Notes: generated by a model not told the origin, from the sequence alone. 50,824 bases of DNA from CAZICM01 sp964537685 (GCA_964537685.1 CAZICM010000067.1:1-50824); one strand, 5' to 3'. Positions 1 to 8,376 are shown, counted from the stretch's first letter. Made by a program: numbers and translations.

Positions 1-61
1 GGATGGAATAAACGCGGCCATGAGGCGAGTTTGGTGGCTGAGGAGGGAATAAACGCCGCCG
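1..61. repeat. Left window edge with two imperfect 19-bp direct repeats
   Basis: Positions 1-19 and 42-60 carry two copies of a 19-bp motif (core GGAATAAACGC followed by a GC-rich CCGCC-like end) that match at 17 of 19 bases, 41 bp apart. On the minus strand an ATG lies at 21-19, 41 bases beyond the methyltransferase stop, and would begin a reading frame that leaves the window after seven codons. It has no clear ribosome binding site. The stretch could be intergenic with a repeated regulatory element, or the beginning of a restriction partner gene. Too little is visible to decide. Confidence 0.3.
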
Positions 62-1453
62 TCAAGGCTTCCCAAGCTCCATCAGAGCCTCCCGGCTTGG
101 ATACTTTAACCTTCGCAGGTCCGTGGCATTGACTTGCGTATGCCCATTGAAGCGCCGAAAGTGGGCATCGACCGCGCCCGTATTTAAAAAAAGCGAAAGT
201 CCCCGCGCCAAGGCTTCGGGCAAACCATGCCGGTCTTCATGAAATACATTTAAATGATTCTCAAAACCCAGCATCGGCATCTCGTCAAACAAAGCCGGAT
301 CGACCACGCTCGCGACGATACGGCGCTTCTCTTCTTTGGACGAAAAACGCCGCACAACGCAATAAAACCCTGTTGGATAGAGCCATTTTTCCGTATCCGC
401 ATTGCGCTGGATGGCATTGGGCTTTTTTATCGTTTCCAAGGGCCATTGAAGACCCGCGGAACCAAAATGAGCGGGATAGAGCAAGGGAACCGTTCCAGCT
501 TCGGGCATGGGCCGCAGGTATTCTTTTAAGCGGAAATCGACAACCGGCCCTGTTGAAACCATCATGCCAAGCTCATCCAGGCGATGGCAAGTGGCTGGGG
601 ATAATTCGAGGGCATCGTGTTCGGGCGATAGGGGGATATGGATAAATTGCTCGGGATCTGTGGGAAAAACAATTTGTTCAAAGGGATATTCATGGGTGCG
701 GAGATCGGCAAAGCTATCATCGGTTGAGGTAGAAATGGTCACTGGCCCGGGGCCGGCCCCGCATTCAAGGCGGATAATGATATTTTCCTGCAGCACATTA
801 TCCTCTTTAAACGCATGGGTACGCGAATGAAACAAATGAAGATGGCGGATGGCCGAACGCTGGAGGATAAATTCGCGGAAGGGGCGATAATAAGGTCCAT
901 TGCAAAAACTGCGGGGAAGGATAGCGACGATATGGGCGCCCGGTGCTCCATGGGCTATGGCGAGGGCCACAAAAGCCGAATAGAGGTTTACGGTTTCGAT
1001 ACCAACGCGGCGCAAGGCTAGGCGGTGGGCGGAATGGCTATTGATTTTCTTGTAGGGCGGATTGAGGATGGCATGGGTATAGCGGGGAAGCGCCTTGGTT
1101 GCGGTATGTATAAAATCGCCGCCGCGGATGTTGATATGCAGGCTGGCGTCTTGGCATAAAGGTTCAAAGGTTTGAAGCAAATGGGGATGCAGGGAATCAT
1201 CGATTTCAAAAGCATCCAAATCGACGCGCTGAAGATGCAGACCGCCCTTTTTCCATCGCTGCAAGAAGGCCAAGGATAGCGAGCCCATACCCGCGCCCGC
1301 GTCGAGCAGGCGGCAATTTCCCGTTGCATCCGGGAAAAGACCGGCCATAAAGGCGGCGATCTTCGGCGGGGTGAAAAACTGGCCGAGTTGCGATTTTTGG
1401 TTCGCGTTGGGGATTGTTGCCGGCCGCGGGCGGGGTTGTCCGATGGATAGCAA
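62..1453 (-). CDS. Adenine-N6 DNA methyltransferase, Eco57I/PstI-type
   Basis: A 463-residue class I S-adenosylmethionine-dependent methyltransferase that should methylate adenine N6 in a specific DNA sequence. Seen directly: a QFFTPP segment near residue 25 (typical N-terminus of Eco57I and BsuBI/PstI-type enzymes), the cofactor motif LLDAGAGMGSL at about 49-59, and the catalytic motif IV NPPY at 131-134. The downstream region probably recognises the target. The best start is TTG at 1453, preceded by GAGGA at suitable spacing; no in-frame ATG gives the full cofactor fold. No restriction enzyme is visible in the window. In PstI-like systems the nuclease follows the methyltransferase, which here would lie beyond the left edge, so this may be half of a type II system or an orphan. 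It is divergent from the AAA/PD-(D/E)XK gene. Confidence 0.88.
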   Translation of the reverse strand: MLSIGQPRPRPATIPNANQKSQLGQFFTPPKIAAFMAGLFPDATGNCRLLDAGAGMGSLSLAFLQRWKKGGLHLQRVDLDAFEIDDSLHPHLLQTFEPLCQDASLHINIRGGDFIHTATKALPRYTHAILNPPYKKINSHSAHRLALRRVGIETVNLYSAFVALAIAHGAPGAHIVAILPRSFCNGPYYRPFREFILQRSAIRHLHLFHSRTHAFKEDNVLQENIIIRLECGAGPGPVTISTSTDDSFADLRTHEYPFEQIVFPTDPEQFIHIPLSPEHDALELSPATCHRLDELGMMVSTGPVVDFRLKEYLRPMPEAGTVPLLYPAHFGSAGLQWPLETIKKPNAIQRNADTEKWLYPTGFYCVVRRFSSKEEKRRIVASVVDPALFDEMPMLGFENHLNVFHEDRHGLPEALARGLSLFLNTGAVDAHFRRFNGHTQVNATDLRRLKYPSREALMELGKP

Positions 1454-1569
1454 GGCGGCTTTCCTCGTTCATCCTGTAGCCATGTCTCGAAACGCGCTTC
1501 AACAAAAAAATGCGGGCGATAAAAAATCATTGACAACCATCCCATCCACCGCCAAAACCATCCCGGCTC

Positions 1570-3270
1570 ATGTTCGACCTACGCCGCGTCCCCATAGGCA
1601 TCGACGATTTTGCCCTCATCCGCCAAAAAAAGCTTTTGTATGTCGATAAAACCTTTTTCATTAAGGATTTAATCGATCATGAAGGCGTGCAGGTCTTTCT
1701 CTTTCCCAGGCCAAGGCGCTTTGGTAAAACCATGGCCATGACCATGCTGCGCTGCTTCTTCGAAAAATGCGATGCGCAAAGACAGGCTTGGTTTGAGGGG
1801 CTTTGTATTTGGAATGCAGGGCCTGCCTATCAGGCCCATCATCAAAAATATCCGGTCGTTTATCTTTCGCTGAAGGATGTTAAGGCGCAAAATGCCGATG
1901 ATTTTTGGGCCGCCATTAAAAAATGCCTGGCCGATCTGTTTGGGCAGCATCGCTCGCTGCTTTTGGCTAATGTCTTGAGTGATGAAGAGCGGCGGCGTTT
2001 TCAGGCGGTTCTCGATGGAACAGGGGAATCCGCGCTCTTTCGGGATGCTCTGCTCGATCTCTGCGGCTATCTTTACCGCGCCCACGGCGAGAAGGTTGTT
2101 CTCTTAATCGATGAGTACGATACGCCTATGCATGAGGCTTACTTGCATGGATTTGCCGAGCCTATCGTTTACTTTTTCAGGGGCTTTCTCGGGGCCGCCC
2201 TGAAGGGGAATCCTTATCTGTTTAAAGCCGTGCTCACGGGTATTCTAAGAATCTCCAAGGAGAGCATTTTTAGCGATCTCAATAATCTAAGTGTGTTTTC
2301 GCTGCTTCACCCCGCCTATTCCAATGTGTTTGGTTTTACGGAGGAAGAAGCGGCCGATCTCTTGGCCCGTACAGGGCTGTCCGCCCATTCGAATACCGTG
2401 CGGGATTGGTACAATGGCTATATCTTTGGGGGCCGGGTCATTTATAATCCGTGGAGTCTCTTAAACTTTTTGGCCAATGGAGGCGTGCCTAATGCCTATT
2501 GGGTGAATACCAGCCAGAATACTTTGATTAAAGATATGCTTATCCGGCATGCGGAGCGTCTTGGGCCGCAATTGGAGACGCTGCTGTCGGGGGGCGAGAT
2601 TGAGCGGGTGCTGGTGGAAAATACGGCGCTGGGCGATTTGACAACGGATTCCGATGCGTTTTTTAGTCTGTTGACCTTCGGCGGTTATTTGCGGGCGCAA
2701 TTGGCCAATGCCGAGTGGCCTCCCCGCTATAAGCTGAGTATTCCCAACCGGGAAGTGAAAGAGGTGTACCGCGGGACCTTTGATAAGTGGCTAAGCGCTT
2801 CGCTGGAGCGGCAGGGAGGCGATTTGGAGATTTTGCTGCCGGCGCTGCTGAAAGGGGATGCAAAGAGGGTGGAAAAGCAGTTGCAGCGGCTTGCGGCGGC
2901 GACTTTTTCTTATCACGATATCAGCTCTCCCGAGCCCGAGAAGTTTTATCATGGTTTTGTGCTTGGTTTGCTTGCGGCGCTGGAGCCTCATTATCGGGTG
3001 CGTTCCAATCGGGAGTCGGGGGATGGGCGGCCTGATGTGTTGGTTTTGCCCGCCGATAAGGGTAAGCCGGGGGTGGTGTTGGAGTTAAAGGCGGCCGATC
3101 CAGGCGAGCATTCGCTGGATCAGATGTTGGATGAGGGGGAAGCTCAGTTGCGGGGGAAGAATTATGTTTCGGAGCTGCTCGCTGCGGGCGTTTCCGCTGT
3201 TGTGGCGCTGGTGCTCGCTTTTGATGGGAAAACGGTGCGGGTTCGCAAGGTGTCGTTTGATGCCGCTTGA
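1570..3270 (+). CDS. AAA-ATPase-like protein with C-terminal PD-(D/E)XK nuclease domain
   Basis: A 566-residue protein of the AAA-ATPase-like (PF09820) plus PDDEXK_9 (PF08011) family. The N-terminus has the family hallmark of an I/VPIGIDDF segment then a KLLYVDKT segment, a Walker A-like PRRFGKT at about 48-54 and a Walker B-like LLIDEYDTP near 178-186. The C-terminus has a nuclease-like core: an RPDVLVLP segment near 486 and LELK near 504, giving the D...ExK pattern. Members are common, often multicopy, and have no settled function; nuclease or mobile-element-linked roles are suspected. ATG at 1570 follows a 116-bp gap from the divergent methyltransferase. It ends one base before the stop of the convergent FHA regulator. 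The pairing with a methyltransferase is suggestive only. Confidence 0.85.
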   Translation: MFDLRRVPIGIDDFALIRQKKLLYVDKTFFIKDLIDHEGVQVFLFPRPRRFGKTMAMTMLRCFFEKCDAQRQAWFEGLCIWNAGPAYQAHHQKYPVVYLSLKDVKAQNADDFWAAIKKCLADLFGQHRSLLLANVLSDEERRRFQAVLDGTGESALFRDALLDLCGYLYRAHGEKVVLLIDEYDTPMHEAYLHGFAEPIVYFFRGFLGAALKGNPYLFKAVLTGILRISKESIFSDLNNLSVFSLLHPAYSNVFGFTEEEAADLLARTGLSAHSNTVRDWYNGYIFGGRVIYNPWSLLNFLANGGVPNAYWVNTSQNTLIKDMLIRHAERLGPQLETLLSGGEIERVLVENTALGDLTTDSDAFFSLLTFGGYLRAQLANAEWPPRYKLSIPNREVKEVYRGTFDKWLSASLERQGGDLEILLPALLKGDAKRVEKQLQRLAAATFSYHDISSPEPEKFYHGFVLGLLAALEPHYRVRSNRESGDGRPDVLVLPADKGKPGVVLELKAADPGEHSLDQMLDEGEAQLRGKNYVSELLAAGVSAVVALVLAFDGKTVRVRKVSFDAA

Positions 3271-3271
3271 A

Positions 3272-4690
3272 TCACTCCTCTCCCACCCGTCCCTTGCCTC
3301 TTAAGCCATAGCGTTCTATCAATCGGTGCACCAATTGCCGCGATACCCCCATCGCCTCCGCCGCCTTCGAGACGTTGCCGTCGTATTGCTTGAGTTTCAT
3401 CGCCACATATTCCCGTTCAAATTCCTCCAAGACGACTTCCCGCGCTTCAGGCAGCTTTAAATCCAATAGCTTGCCTACGCTCGCCCCGTCTTTTTTCTCC
3501 GCTTCTTTGGGCGGCGCCGGCGGTGCCGAAGGCCGCGGCGGTTGCGATGGAGGAGGCGTTTCAGGACGCCCTTTGTCTATCAGTTCTTCAATGAGTTCTG
3601 GAAATAATAAAAGCCGGGCTACCGTGTTCCGAAGCTCTCTCACGTTCCCAGGCCATTCGTGCGCCTTGAGCAAAGATAGGGTGTTCAAGGGCAAATCCGA
3701 AAGCGTCCGGGGCGGATCGCGCTGCGTTAAAAAGCGCTCCACCAAAAGGGGTATATCGTCTTTGCGTTCTCTTAAGGCCGGGACATGAACCGTCACCACC
3801 GCGAGCCGATAATAAAGGTCTTCCCGGAAGGCTCCTTCCGCTACCCGGGTCTTTAGGTTTCGGTGCGTGGCCGCCACAATGCGCGCATCAAATGGCCGGT
3901 AGTCCGATGCGCCAAGCCTTCGGATCTGTCTCGATTCTAAGGCTCTTAGTAGCTTGGGCTGTAAATCCATGGGCAGTTCGCCGATTTCGTCGATGAATAA
4001 TGTGCCGCCGTTCGCCATCTCTAAAAGACCGGGCTGCGTCGCCTGCGCACCCGTAAACGCGCCCCGTATGTGCCCAAATAGCTCGCCTTCTGCGAGGTTC
4101 GGCGCTATCGCTCCGCAGTCCACCACCACAAATGGGCCGTTGTGCCGCCGGCTGTTTTGATGGATCGCTTTGGCAAGGACTTCTTTGCCCGTTCCCGATT
4201 CGCCCAATAACAATATCGTTTCGTCGGTGGGCGCGGCCCGCTCGAGTTTGCCAAACACGGCGCGCATCGGAAAGCTTTGCCCAAGCGCTTCGCCAAAATG
4301 TATGCTCGAGGCGAGCGGGATAACCGATGAGCTTCCGCTGGTTTGGATGACGAGTTCGGAATTGCCAATCGCGACAGGCACCGACAGCGGCAAGAAAATT
4401 TCGATGATCGGCACGTTGCCAAGCAGTGTTCCGTTTTTGCTTCCCAGGTCGCGGAGCATGACGCCTCGCTCCGTGAGACGAAGCTCACAATGCCGGCGCG
4501 ACACGCGGGGATCGGGAATGATGAGTTCGCAGTCGGCGCTGGTGCCAATGGTCAAAGGCCGTAAATCCAAGGGCGCCGTGACCACCCTTTTGTCGGCCAG
4601 TGTGACCGCGACGCGGATGGAGGGCATTTTGAGCGAGCGCCCTGAATCGAAGCTGGTAAGGGTATAGAGGGATGTATGGTCGGCCGCCAT
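3272..4690 (-). CDS. FHA-domain sigma54-dependent transcriptional activator (A)
   Basis: A 472-residue enhancer-binding protein. An N-terminal FHA domain (about residues 35-115) shows the phosphothreonine-binding hallmarks SRRHCEL and LGSKNGT. The central AAA+ domain (about 130-360) has Walker A GESGTGKE, the sigma54-contact loop GAFTGA and Walker B-like TLFIDEIGELP. A Pro/Ala-rich linker leads to a Fis-type helix-turn-helix near the C-terminus (VSKAAEAMGVSR). It should activate sigma54 promoters in response to phosphothreonine marks placed by Ser/Thr kinases, since no receiver domain is present. It is divergent, across 179 bp, from the di-cysteine peptide/ECF operon that encodes a second FHA activator, so cross-regulation is plausible. 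The ATG at 4690 is the natural start. Confidence 0.95.
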   Translation of the reverse strand: MAADHTSLYTLTSFDSGRSLKMPSIRVAVTLADKRVVTAPLDLRPLTIGTSADCELIIPDPRVSRRHCELRLTERGVMLRDLGSKNGTLLGNVPIIEIFLPLSVPVAIGNSELVIQTSGSSSVIPLASSIHFGEALGQSFPMRAVFGKLERAAPTDETILLLGESGTGKEVLAKAIHQNSRRHNGPFVVVDCGAIAPNLAEGELFGHIRGAFTGAQATQPGLLEMANGGTLFIDEIGELPMDLQPKLLRALESRQIRRLGASDYRPFDARIVAATHRNLKTRVAEGAFREDLYYRLAVVTVHVPALRERKDDIPLLVERFLTQRDPPRTLSDLPLNTLSLLKAHEWPGNVRELRNTVARLLLFPELIEELIDKGRPETPPPSQPPRPSAPPAPPKEAEKKDGASVGKLLDLKLPEAREVVLEEFEREYVAMKLKQYDGNVSKAAEAMGVSRQLVHRLIERYGLRGKGRVGEE

Positions 4691-4800
4691 GGGCGGGATA
4701 CTGCGATGATTGGCTTTGGGTTTTCAAGTGGGAAATGCATTGACGGGGCGGCGCGCTTCTGGCACAAGACGGGGCGTCAAGATTTTTTTTAAAGAAGCCG

Positions 4801-4826
4801 GTCACACTTGTCGGCGGTGCGATTAG
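4801..4826 (+). promoter_or_regulatory. Candidate ECF-type promoter for the 4870 operon
   Basis: Upstream of the di-cysteine peptide lies GTCACA (4801-4806), a 12-base spacer and GCGATTA (4819-4825), the kind of -35/-10 spacing used by ECF sigma factors. A similar pair (GTGACA, 13-base spacer, GCGATTA, sharing the inner string CTTGTCGG) occurs at 14943-14968. Since the operon encodes an ECF sigma factor, autoregulation is possible. This is pattern matching on two sites only. A sigma54-like TGGCAC at 4760 lacks a correctly spaced GC and was not accepted. Confidence 0.3.
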
Positions 4827-4869
4827 TAGCCCAATGAAACCTTGAACCAAAGAGCAAGGAGAAGGAATC

Positions 4870-5037
4870 ATGAAAGCGTTTTTGAACACCCATTGGCGTA
4901 AACTGGCTTCGGGCTTGGTGCTGTTGAGCGTGCTCGGCATTGGTGGTGCGGAATTGTATGCTTCGCAGACTTCGAGCTGTTGCAAGCCCGGTGCTTCGTG
5001 TTGCTATCCCGGTTCGCCCTGCTGCAAAGGCCACTGA
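4870..5037 (+). CDS. Small exported di-cysteine peptide
   Basis: A 55-residue protein with a strong ribosome binding site (AAGGAG, 8 bases before ATG). Residues 1-30 look like a signal peptide or membrane anchor: a basic start (HWRK) followed by a hydrophobic helix. The remaining 25 residues are dominated by three CC pairs in a near-repeat: SCCKPGA, SCCYPGS, PCCKGH. Such paired cysteines could bind a metal or form disulfides outside the cytoplasm; I know of no assigned function. It is the first gene of a tight operon, 16 bp before the ECF sigma factor, and the membrane protein two genes later also carries CC pairs. This suggests a common envelope redox or metal signal. The gene is too short for routine ORF calling but is well supported by its context and ribosome binding site. 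Confidence 0.75.
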   Translation: MKAFLNTHWRKLASGLVLLSVLGIGGAELYASQTSSCCKPGASCCYPGSPCCKGH

Positions 5038-5053
5038 GTCTTAGCGCCGTCCG

Positions 5054-5605
5054 ATGAGAGAGCCATCCGAAAGCGAGCTCGATGCATGGATGGCCCGTTT
5101 GGCCCAAGGAGAGCGCGAGGCGTTTGATCCTTTGTTTCGCGCGCTATATCCGAGGGCTATGCGGCTATGCCGGGCTCGTTTGGGTGAAGCTCAAGCGGCG
5201 GACGCGGCTCAGAATATCATGGAGCGGGTCTTTAGGGGAGCCGGGCGCTTTACACCGGGCAGTCCAGTGCTCCCCTGGTTTTATGCGATTGCATCGAATG
5301 AGATCCGGGTGCTCACGAGGAAGGCCAGGAAGGGAAAGTGGGGGGAGGTGGAGCTGGGGGATGGATCTGAGCCGGAGAGTGCGCCTAGTTCAGACAATCC
5401 CGAGCGCTTGCTGGCCGACAAAGAGCTGGCGGCGGCGCTGGAGCGGGCGATAGAGATGCTAGATGCCCAGGCGGCGGAGGCGATTTTGGCGGTATTGGGA
5501 AGAGGGCAGATGCCAGAACTCGCAACGGCTCCGGCATTTCGCAAGCGGGTATCGAGGGCATATCAAAGGCTGCGGTTTTTGTTGGGAGGCTCCTATGGAA
5601 CCTAG
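5054..5605 (+). CDS. ECF-family RNA polymerase sigma factor
   Basis: A 183-residue sigma70-family factor of extracytoplasmic-function size. Region 2 is recognisable from about residue 20 to 90 (LFRALYPRAMRLCRARLG, then PWFYAIASNEIRVLTRK), and a shortened, divergent region 4 lies near 135-178, ending in a recognition-helix-like RVSRAYQRLR. An acidic Ser/Pro linker separates them. It should direct RNA polymerase to a small regulon, possibly including its own operon. It starts 16 bp after the di-cysteine peptide, and its last 11 bases overlap the start of the membrane protein gene, the position usually held by an anti-sigma factor. Region 4 lacks the usual LPxxxR core, which makes subfamily assignment uncertain. 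Confidence 0.88.
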   Translation: MREPSESELDAWMARLAQGEREAFDPLFRALYPRAMRLCRARLGEAQAADAAQNIMERVFRGAGRFTPGSPVLPWFYAIASNEIRVLTRKARKGKWGEVELGDGSEPESAPSSDNPERLLADKELAAALERAIEMLDAQAAEAILAVLGRGQMPELATAPAFRKRVSRAYQRLRFLLGGSYGT

Positions 5606-6179
5606 GGCTCAAAGCGCCTATCAAGCCGCGAAGAGGGCTTACGAGCGGGGGCGGCTTGTGGATAGTGCGGGGATTGCGGGGCTGGTGTCGCTGGCTGTGG
5701 GGATTGCGGCGTTTTTTGCGGTGGGGCGGGATGCGCTGATCTATTTGCCTGTCACGCTGGCGGCATGGACTTTTTCGCAATGGCGGGGAGCATGGGTATT
5801 AAAGGGGGCGCGTTATGGTTTGGTGGGAGGATTTTTGACGCTGATTTTGCCGTTGAGCCTGCTTAGGCCCTGTTGTGGGGCGGAAGCGATGGCGAGGGCG
5901 GCAGAGATGGGCGTGTCTTGTTGTACGATGCCGGGGGTATGTGCTTTATCGGGGATGGGAGCTGGGCTGATTGTATCGCTGTTGTTGCCATTTTCGCCTG
6001 CGGGCAAGCGATTGCAGACGATGGGAGGTTTTGGGTTGGGGGTGATATCGGTGGCATCGCTTAAATGTTCGGCATTGTTTTGGGGAGAGATGCTGGGGTT
6101 ATCGGGTGGATTGTTGTTGGGGATGGTGGCTGCGGAGTTGGTGAAGGTGGGGATTGCGAGGCTGAGAACGGTGGGATGA
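5595..6179 (+). CDS. Polytopic membrane protein with di-cysteine loop, possible anti-sigma partner
   Basis: A 194-residue integral membrane protein. ATG at 5595 is preceded by GGGAGG and overlaps the sigma gene by 11 bases; an upstream in-frame start at 5463 would run deep into that gene and is rejected. After a charged cytoplasmic N-terminus (about 23 residues) there are roughly five to six hydrophobic helices. Between the third and fourth lies a loop with two CC pairs and a further Cys (PCCGAEA, SCCTMPGVC). The operon position after an ECF sigma factor fits an anti-sigma or sensor role, but there is no recognisable zinc-type anti-sigma domain. The CC pairs echo those of the secreted peptide encoded two genes upstream. 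Function unknown. Confidence 0.75.
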   Translation: MEPRAQSAYQAAKRAYERGRLVDSAGIAGLVSLAVGIAAFFAVGRDALIYLPVTLAAWTFSQWRGAWVLKGARYGLVGGFLTLILPLSLLRPCCGAEAMARAAEMGVSCCTMPGVCALSGMGAGLIVSLLLPFSPAGKRLQTMGGFGLGVISVASLKCSALFWGEMLGLSGGLLLGMVAAELVKVGIARLRTVG

Positions 6180-7522
6180 GCGGGGAGGGGCGGATGGCAG
6201 GAGGGGGTACAGTTCGGCTTGGGCGGGGGCGGACGTTTGTATTTGATCGGCTCGAGCTTCGGGTGGTGGAGGGGCCGGATGAGGGGCGGGAAATCGTTTC
6301 GACGGCGCCTGAGTGTTTGGTAGGGACGGCGGAGGGGTGTGATCTTCGCTTGGGGGATGGGAGTGTATCGAGGCATCATTGTAGTCTTCAGAGTACGCCG
6401 AAGGGGATATTGCTTAAAGATTTAGAGAGCACCAACGGGACAATACTGAACGGGGTGCGGATAGAAGCGGCGTATATCGAAGGCATATCGCAGATTCGGG
6501 TGGGAGAGAGCCTGATTCGGTGCCGGCGCTTGGAAGAGCGGGCGCAGGAAGAGCTGGGCAAGGAAGATCATTGTGGGAGCGTGCTTGGGACGAGTCCTGC
6601 GATGCGGCGGATTTTTGGTTGGATTCGGCGGGTAGCGCCATCGGATTGCCCGGTGTTGATCGACGGGGAGACGGGGACGGGCAAGGGACTGGTGGCGGAG
6701 ACGATTCACCGGGAGAGTTCTAGGGCGAAGGGGCCCTTTGTGGTTTTGGATTGTGCTGGGGTAGCGCCGACCTTATTGGAGAGCGAATTATTTGGGCATG
6801 CAAAGGGAGCTTTTACGGGAGCATACACGGCGAGAAAGGGCGTATTGGAGAGCGCTCGGGGCGGGACGGTATTTTTGGATGAGATAGGGGAGCTTCCGTT
6901 GGGATTGCAGCCCAAGTTATTGAGGGCATTGGAAGAGCAGAGCATCCGGCCGGTGGGGACGGTGGAGACGGTGCATTTGGATGTTCGGATTATCGCGGCG
7001 ACGAATCGGGATTTAAGGCGGGAAGTCAATCGGGAGACCTTTAGGAGTGATTTATTTTACCGGTTGAACGTGATGCATATCACGCTGCCGCCGCTTCGGG
7101 AGAGGCGCGAGGATATTCCGATGCTGGTGGCGCATTATTATGCGAAGTATGTGGGGAAAGACCGAGATCCCGAGCCGCCCTTGGCGATGTTGGAGGCATT
7201 TTCAAAGCGGCAATGGCCGGGGAATGTGAGGGAGCTCCGGAATGCGGTCCAGCGGGCGGTGGTGTTATGGGAGGGAGTGGGGCAAGATTCTGTGGAGCCG
7301 GATGCGCGGGTGAGCGAGGGAGAAGCGCGGGTCTACAAGGCGGATATTTCGTTTCGGGAGGCGAAGGAAGAAGCGGTGGGAGCGTGGGAGCGGAAGTATG
7401 TGGCCGAATTGCTGAGGGCACACGGGGGGAATATTTCAGGGGCATCGAGGACGGCGCGGATGGATCGGCATCATTTGAGGGATTTGTTAAAGAAGTATGG
7501 GGTGAGGGGTCAGGAGGAGTGA
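6176..7522 (+). CDS. FHA-domain sigma54-dependent transcriptional activator (B)
   Basis: A 448-residue enhancer-binding protein paralogous to the one at 3272-4690. FHA domain near residues 25-105 (SRHHCSL, LESTNGT), AAA+ domain with GETGTGKG, GAFTGA and TVFLDEIGELP, and a C-terminal Fis-like helix-turn-helix (NISGASRTARMDRHHL). ATG at 6176 overlaps the membrane protein stop as ATGA; an alternative ATG at 6194 has a strong GGGAGGGG before it. The overlap makes it the last gene of the 4870-7522 operon, so a sigma54 activator is co-produced with an ECF sigma factor. It converges on the Ser/Thr kinase, with a 13-base overlap of the gene ends. The FHA domain suggests control by that or the neighbouring kinase. 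Confidence 0.93.
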   Translation: MSGEGRMAGGGTVRLGRGRTFVFDRLELRVVEGPDEGREIVSTAPECLVGTAEGCDLRLGDGSVSRHHCSLQSTPKGILLKDLESTNGTILNGVRIEAAYIEGISQIRVGESLIRCRRLEERAQEELGKEDHCGSVLGTSPAMRRIFGWIRRVAPSDCPVLIDGETGTGKGLVAETIHRESSRAKGPFVVLDCAGVAPTLLESELFGHAKGAFTGAYTARKGVLESARGGTVFLDEIGELPLGLQPKLLRALEEQSIRPVGTVETVHLDVRIIAATNRDLRREVNRETFRSDLFYRLNVMHITLPPLRERREDIPMLVAHYYAKYVGKDRDPEPPLAMLEAFSKRQWPGNVRELRNAVQRAVVLWEGVGQDSVEPDARVSEGEARVYKADISFREAKEEAVGAWERKYVAELLRAHGGNISGASRTARMDRHHLRDLLKKYGVRGQEE

Positions 7523-8376
7523 GTGTAGACTCCCCTCAACTTCCCCACCAGCGCCCCCGCCGACGCCGGGCGCTTGGATTTATCCTTAGCCAGCGCCGAA
7601 AGCAACACCGCATCCAATGCCTCGGGAAGGGGTGCCAGCCGGCTGGGCTTGGTCGGCTTTGAAAAAAGCACCGCTTGCTCCCAATCGCCCGAATAATCCT
7701 CAAAGGGGGCAATTGCAGTCAGCATCGTATAAATAAAGGCGCCCAGCGCATAGATATCCGCCCGGGCATCCAATACTTCTCCCCGGATTTGCTCGGGCGC
7801 CGTAAAATGAGGCGAGCCCATAAATTCCCGCGAGAGGGAAAGCGAAGGCGTATCTTGATCGAGGATCTTCGCAAGCCCAAAATCCAAAAGAACCACCCGC
7901 GAGGGAGCCGGAAAACGATCGAGAAAGACATTGCCCGGTTTAATGTCGCGATGAAGAATGCCGTGCGCATGAACATGATCGAGCACATCGGCCAGCGCTT
8001 CCGCAATCGAAAGGGTATGTTCTGGCGATAAGCGGCCATGGGTTTTTAATATCGCGCCCATATCCATGCCAAACAGCAGCTCCATCACAAAATAAGGGCG
8101 CCCATCGGCCAAAGTCCCCAGTTCATAGACCTTGGGCACGCCTGGATGCTGAAGAGCTTGTATCGCCTTCACTTCCCTTTCCATGCGGCGAAAGGCCAGT
8201 TGCGCCGAGCCAAACAAAGCATCCCTGGATAGCACCTTTAGCGCAAAACGAAGGCCATTTTTTTCGGTTTCATAGACGGTGCCAAAGCCGCCCCGGCCAA
8301 GAATGGCGCAGACCCGATATCCGGCGATATCTTCTCCGGGCGCAAAGATTTCATTGGGACTTGTGGGGATATTCAT
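7510..8376 (-). CDS. Serine/threonine protein kinase
   Basis: A 288-residue Hanks-type kinase consisting of little more than the catalytic domain. Visible motifs: glycine loop LGRGGFGTVYE, the ATP-anchoring lysine in FALKVL, catalytic loop HRDIKPGN, DFGLA and the APE motif in FTAPEQ. There is no transmembrane helix or sensory domain after the kinase, so it is probably cytosolic. Start at ATG 8376 (TTG at 8430 would overlap the divergent kinase more deeply). It lies between an FHA-sigma54 activator and a second kinase, an arrangement suggesting a phosphorylation cascade that ends in sigma54-dependent transcription. Confidence 0.93.
   Translation of the reverse strand: MNIPTSPNEIFAPGEDIAGYRVCAILGRGGFGTVYETEKNGLRFALKVLSRDALFGSAQLAFRRMEREVKAIQALQHPGVPKVYELGTLADGRPYFVMELLFGMDMGAILKTHGRLSPEHTLSIAEALADVLDHVHAHGILHRDIKPGNVFLDRFPAPSRVVLLDFGLAKILDQDTPSLSLSREFMGSPHFTAPEQIRGEVLDARADIYALGAFIYTMLTAIAPFEDYSGDWEQAVLFSKPTKPSRLAPLPEALDAVLLSALAKDKSKRPASAGALVGKLRGVYTHSS

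Noticed and set aside
4758..4774. Sigma54 promoter (TGGCAC) between the divergent regulators
   Set aside because: The -12 GC is one base too far from the -24 GG and the TTGC core is missing.
5813..6379. 188-codon Pro-rich minus-strand frame
   Set aside because: Antisense shadow across the membrane protein and activator genes; low-complexity composition.
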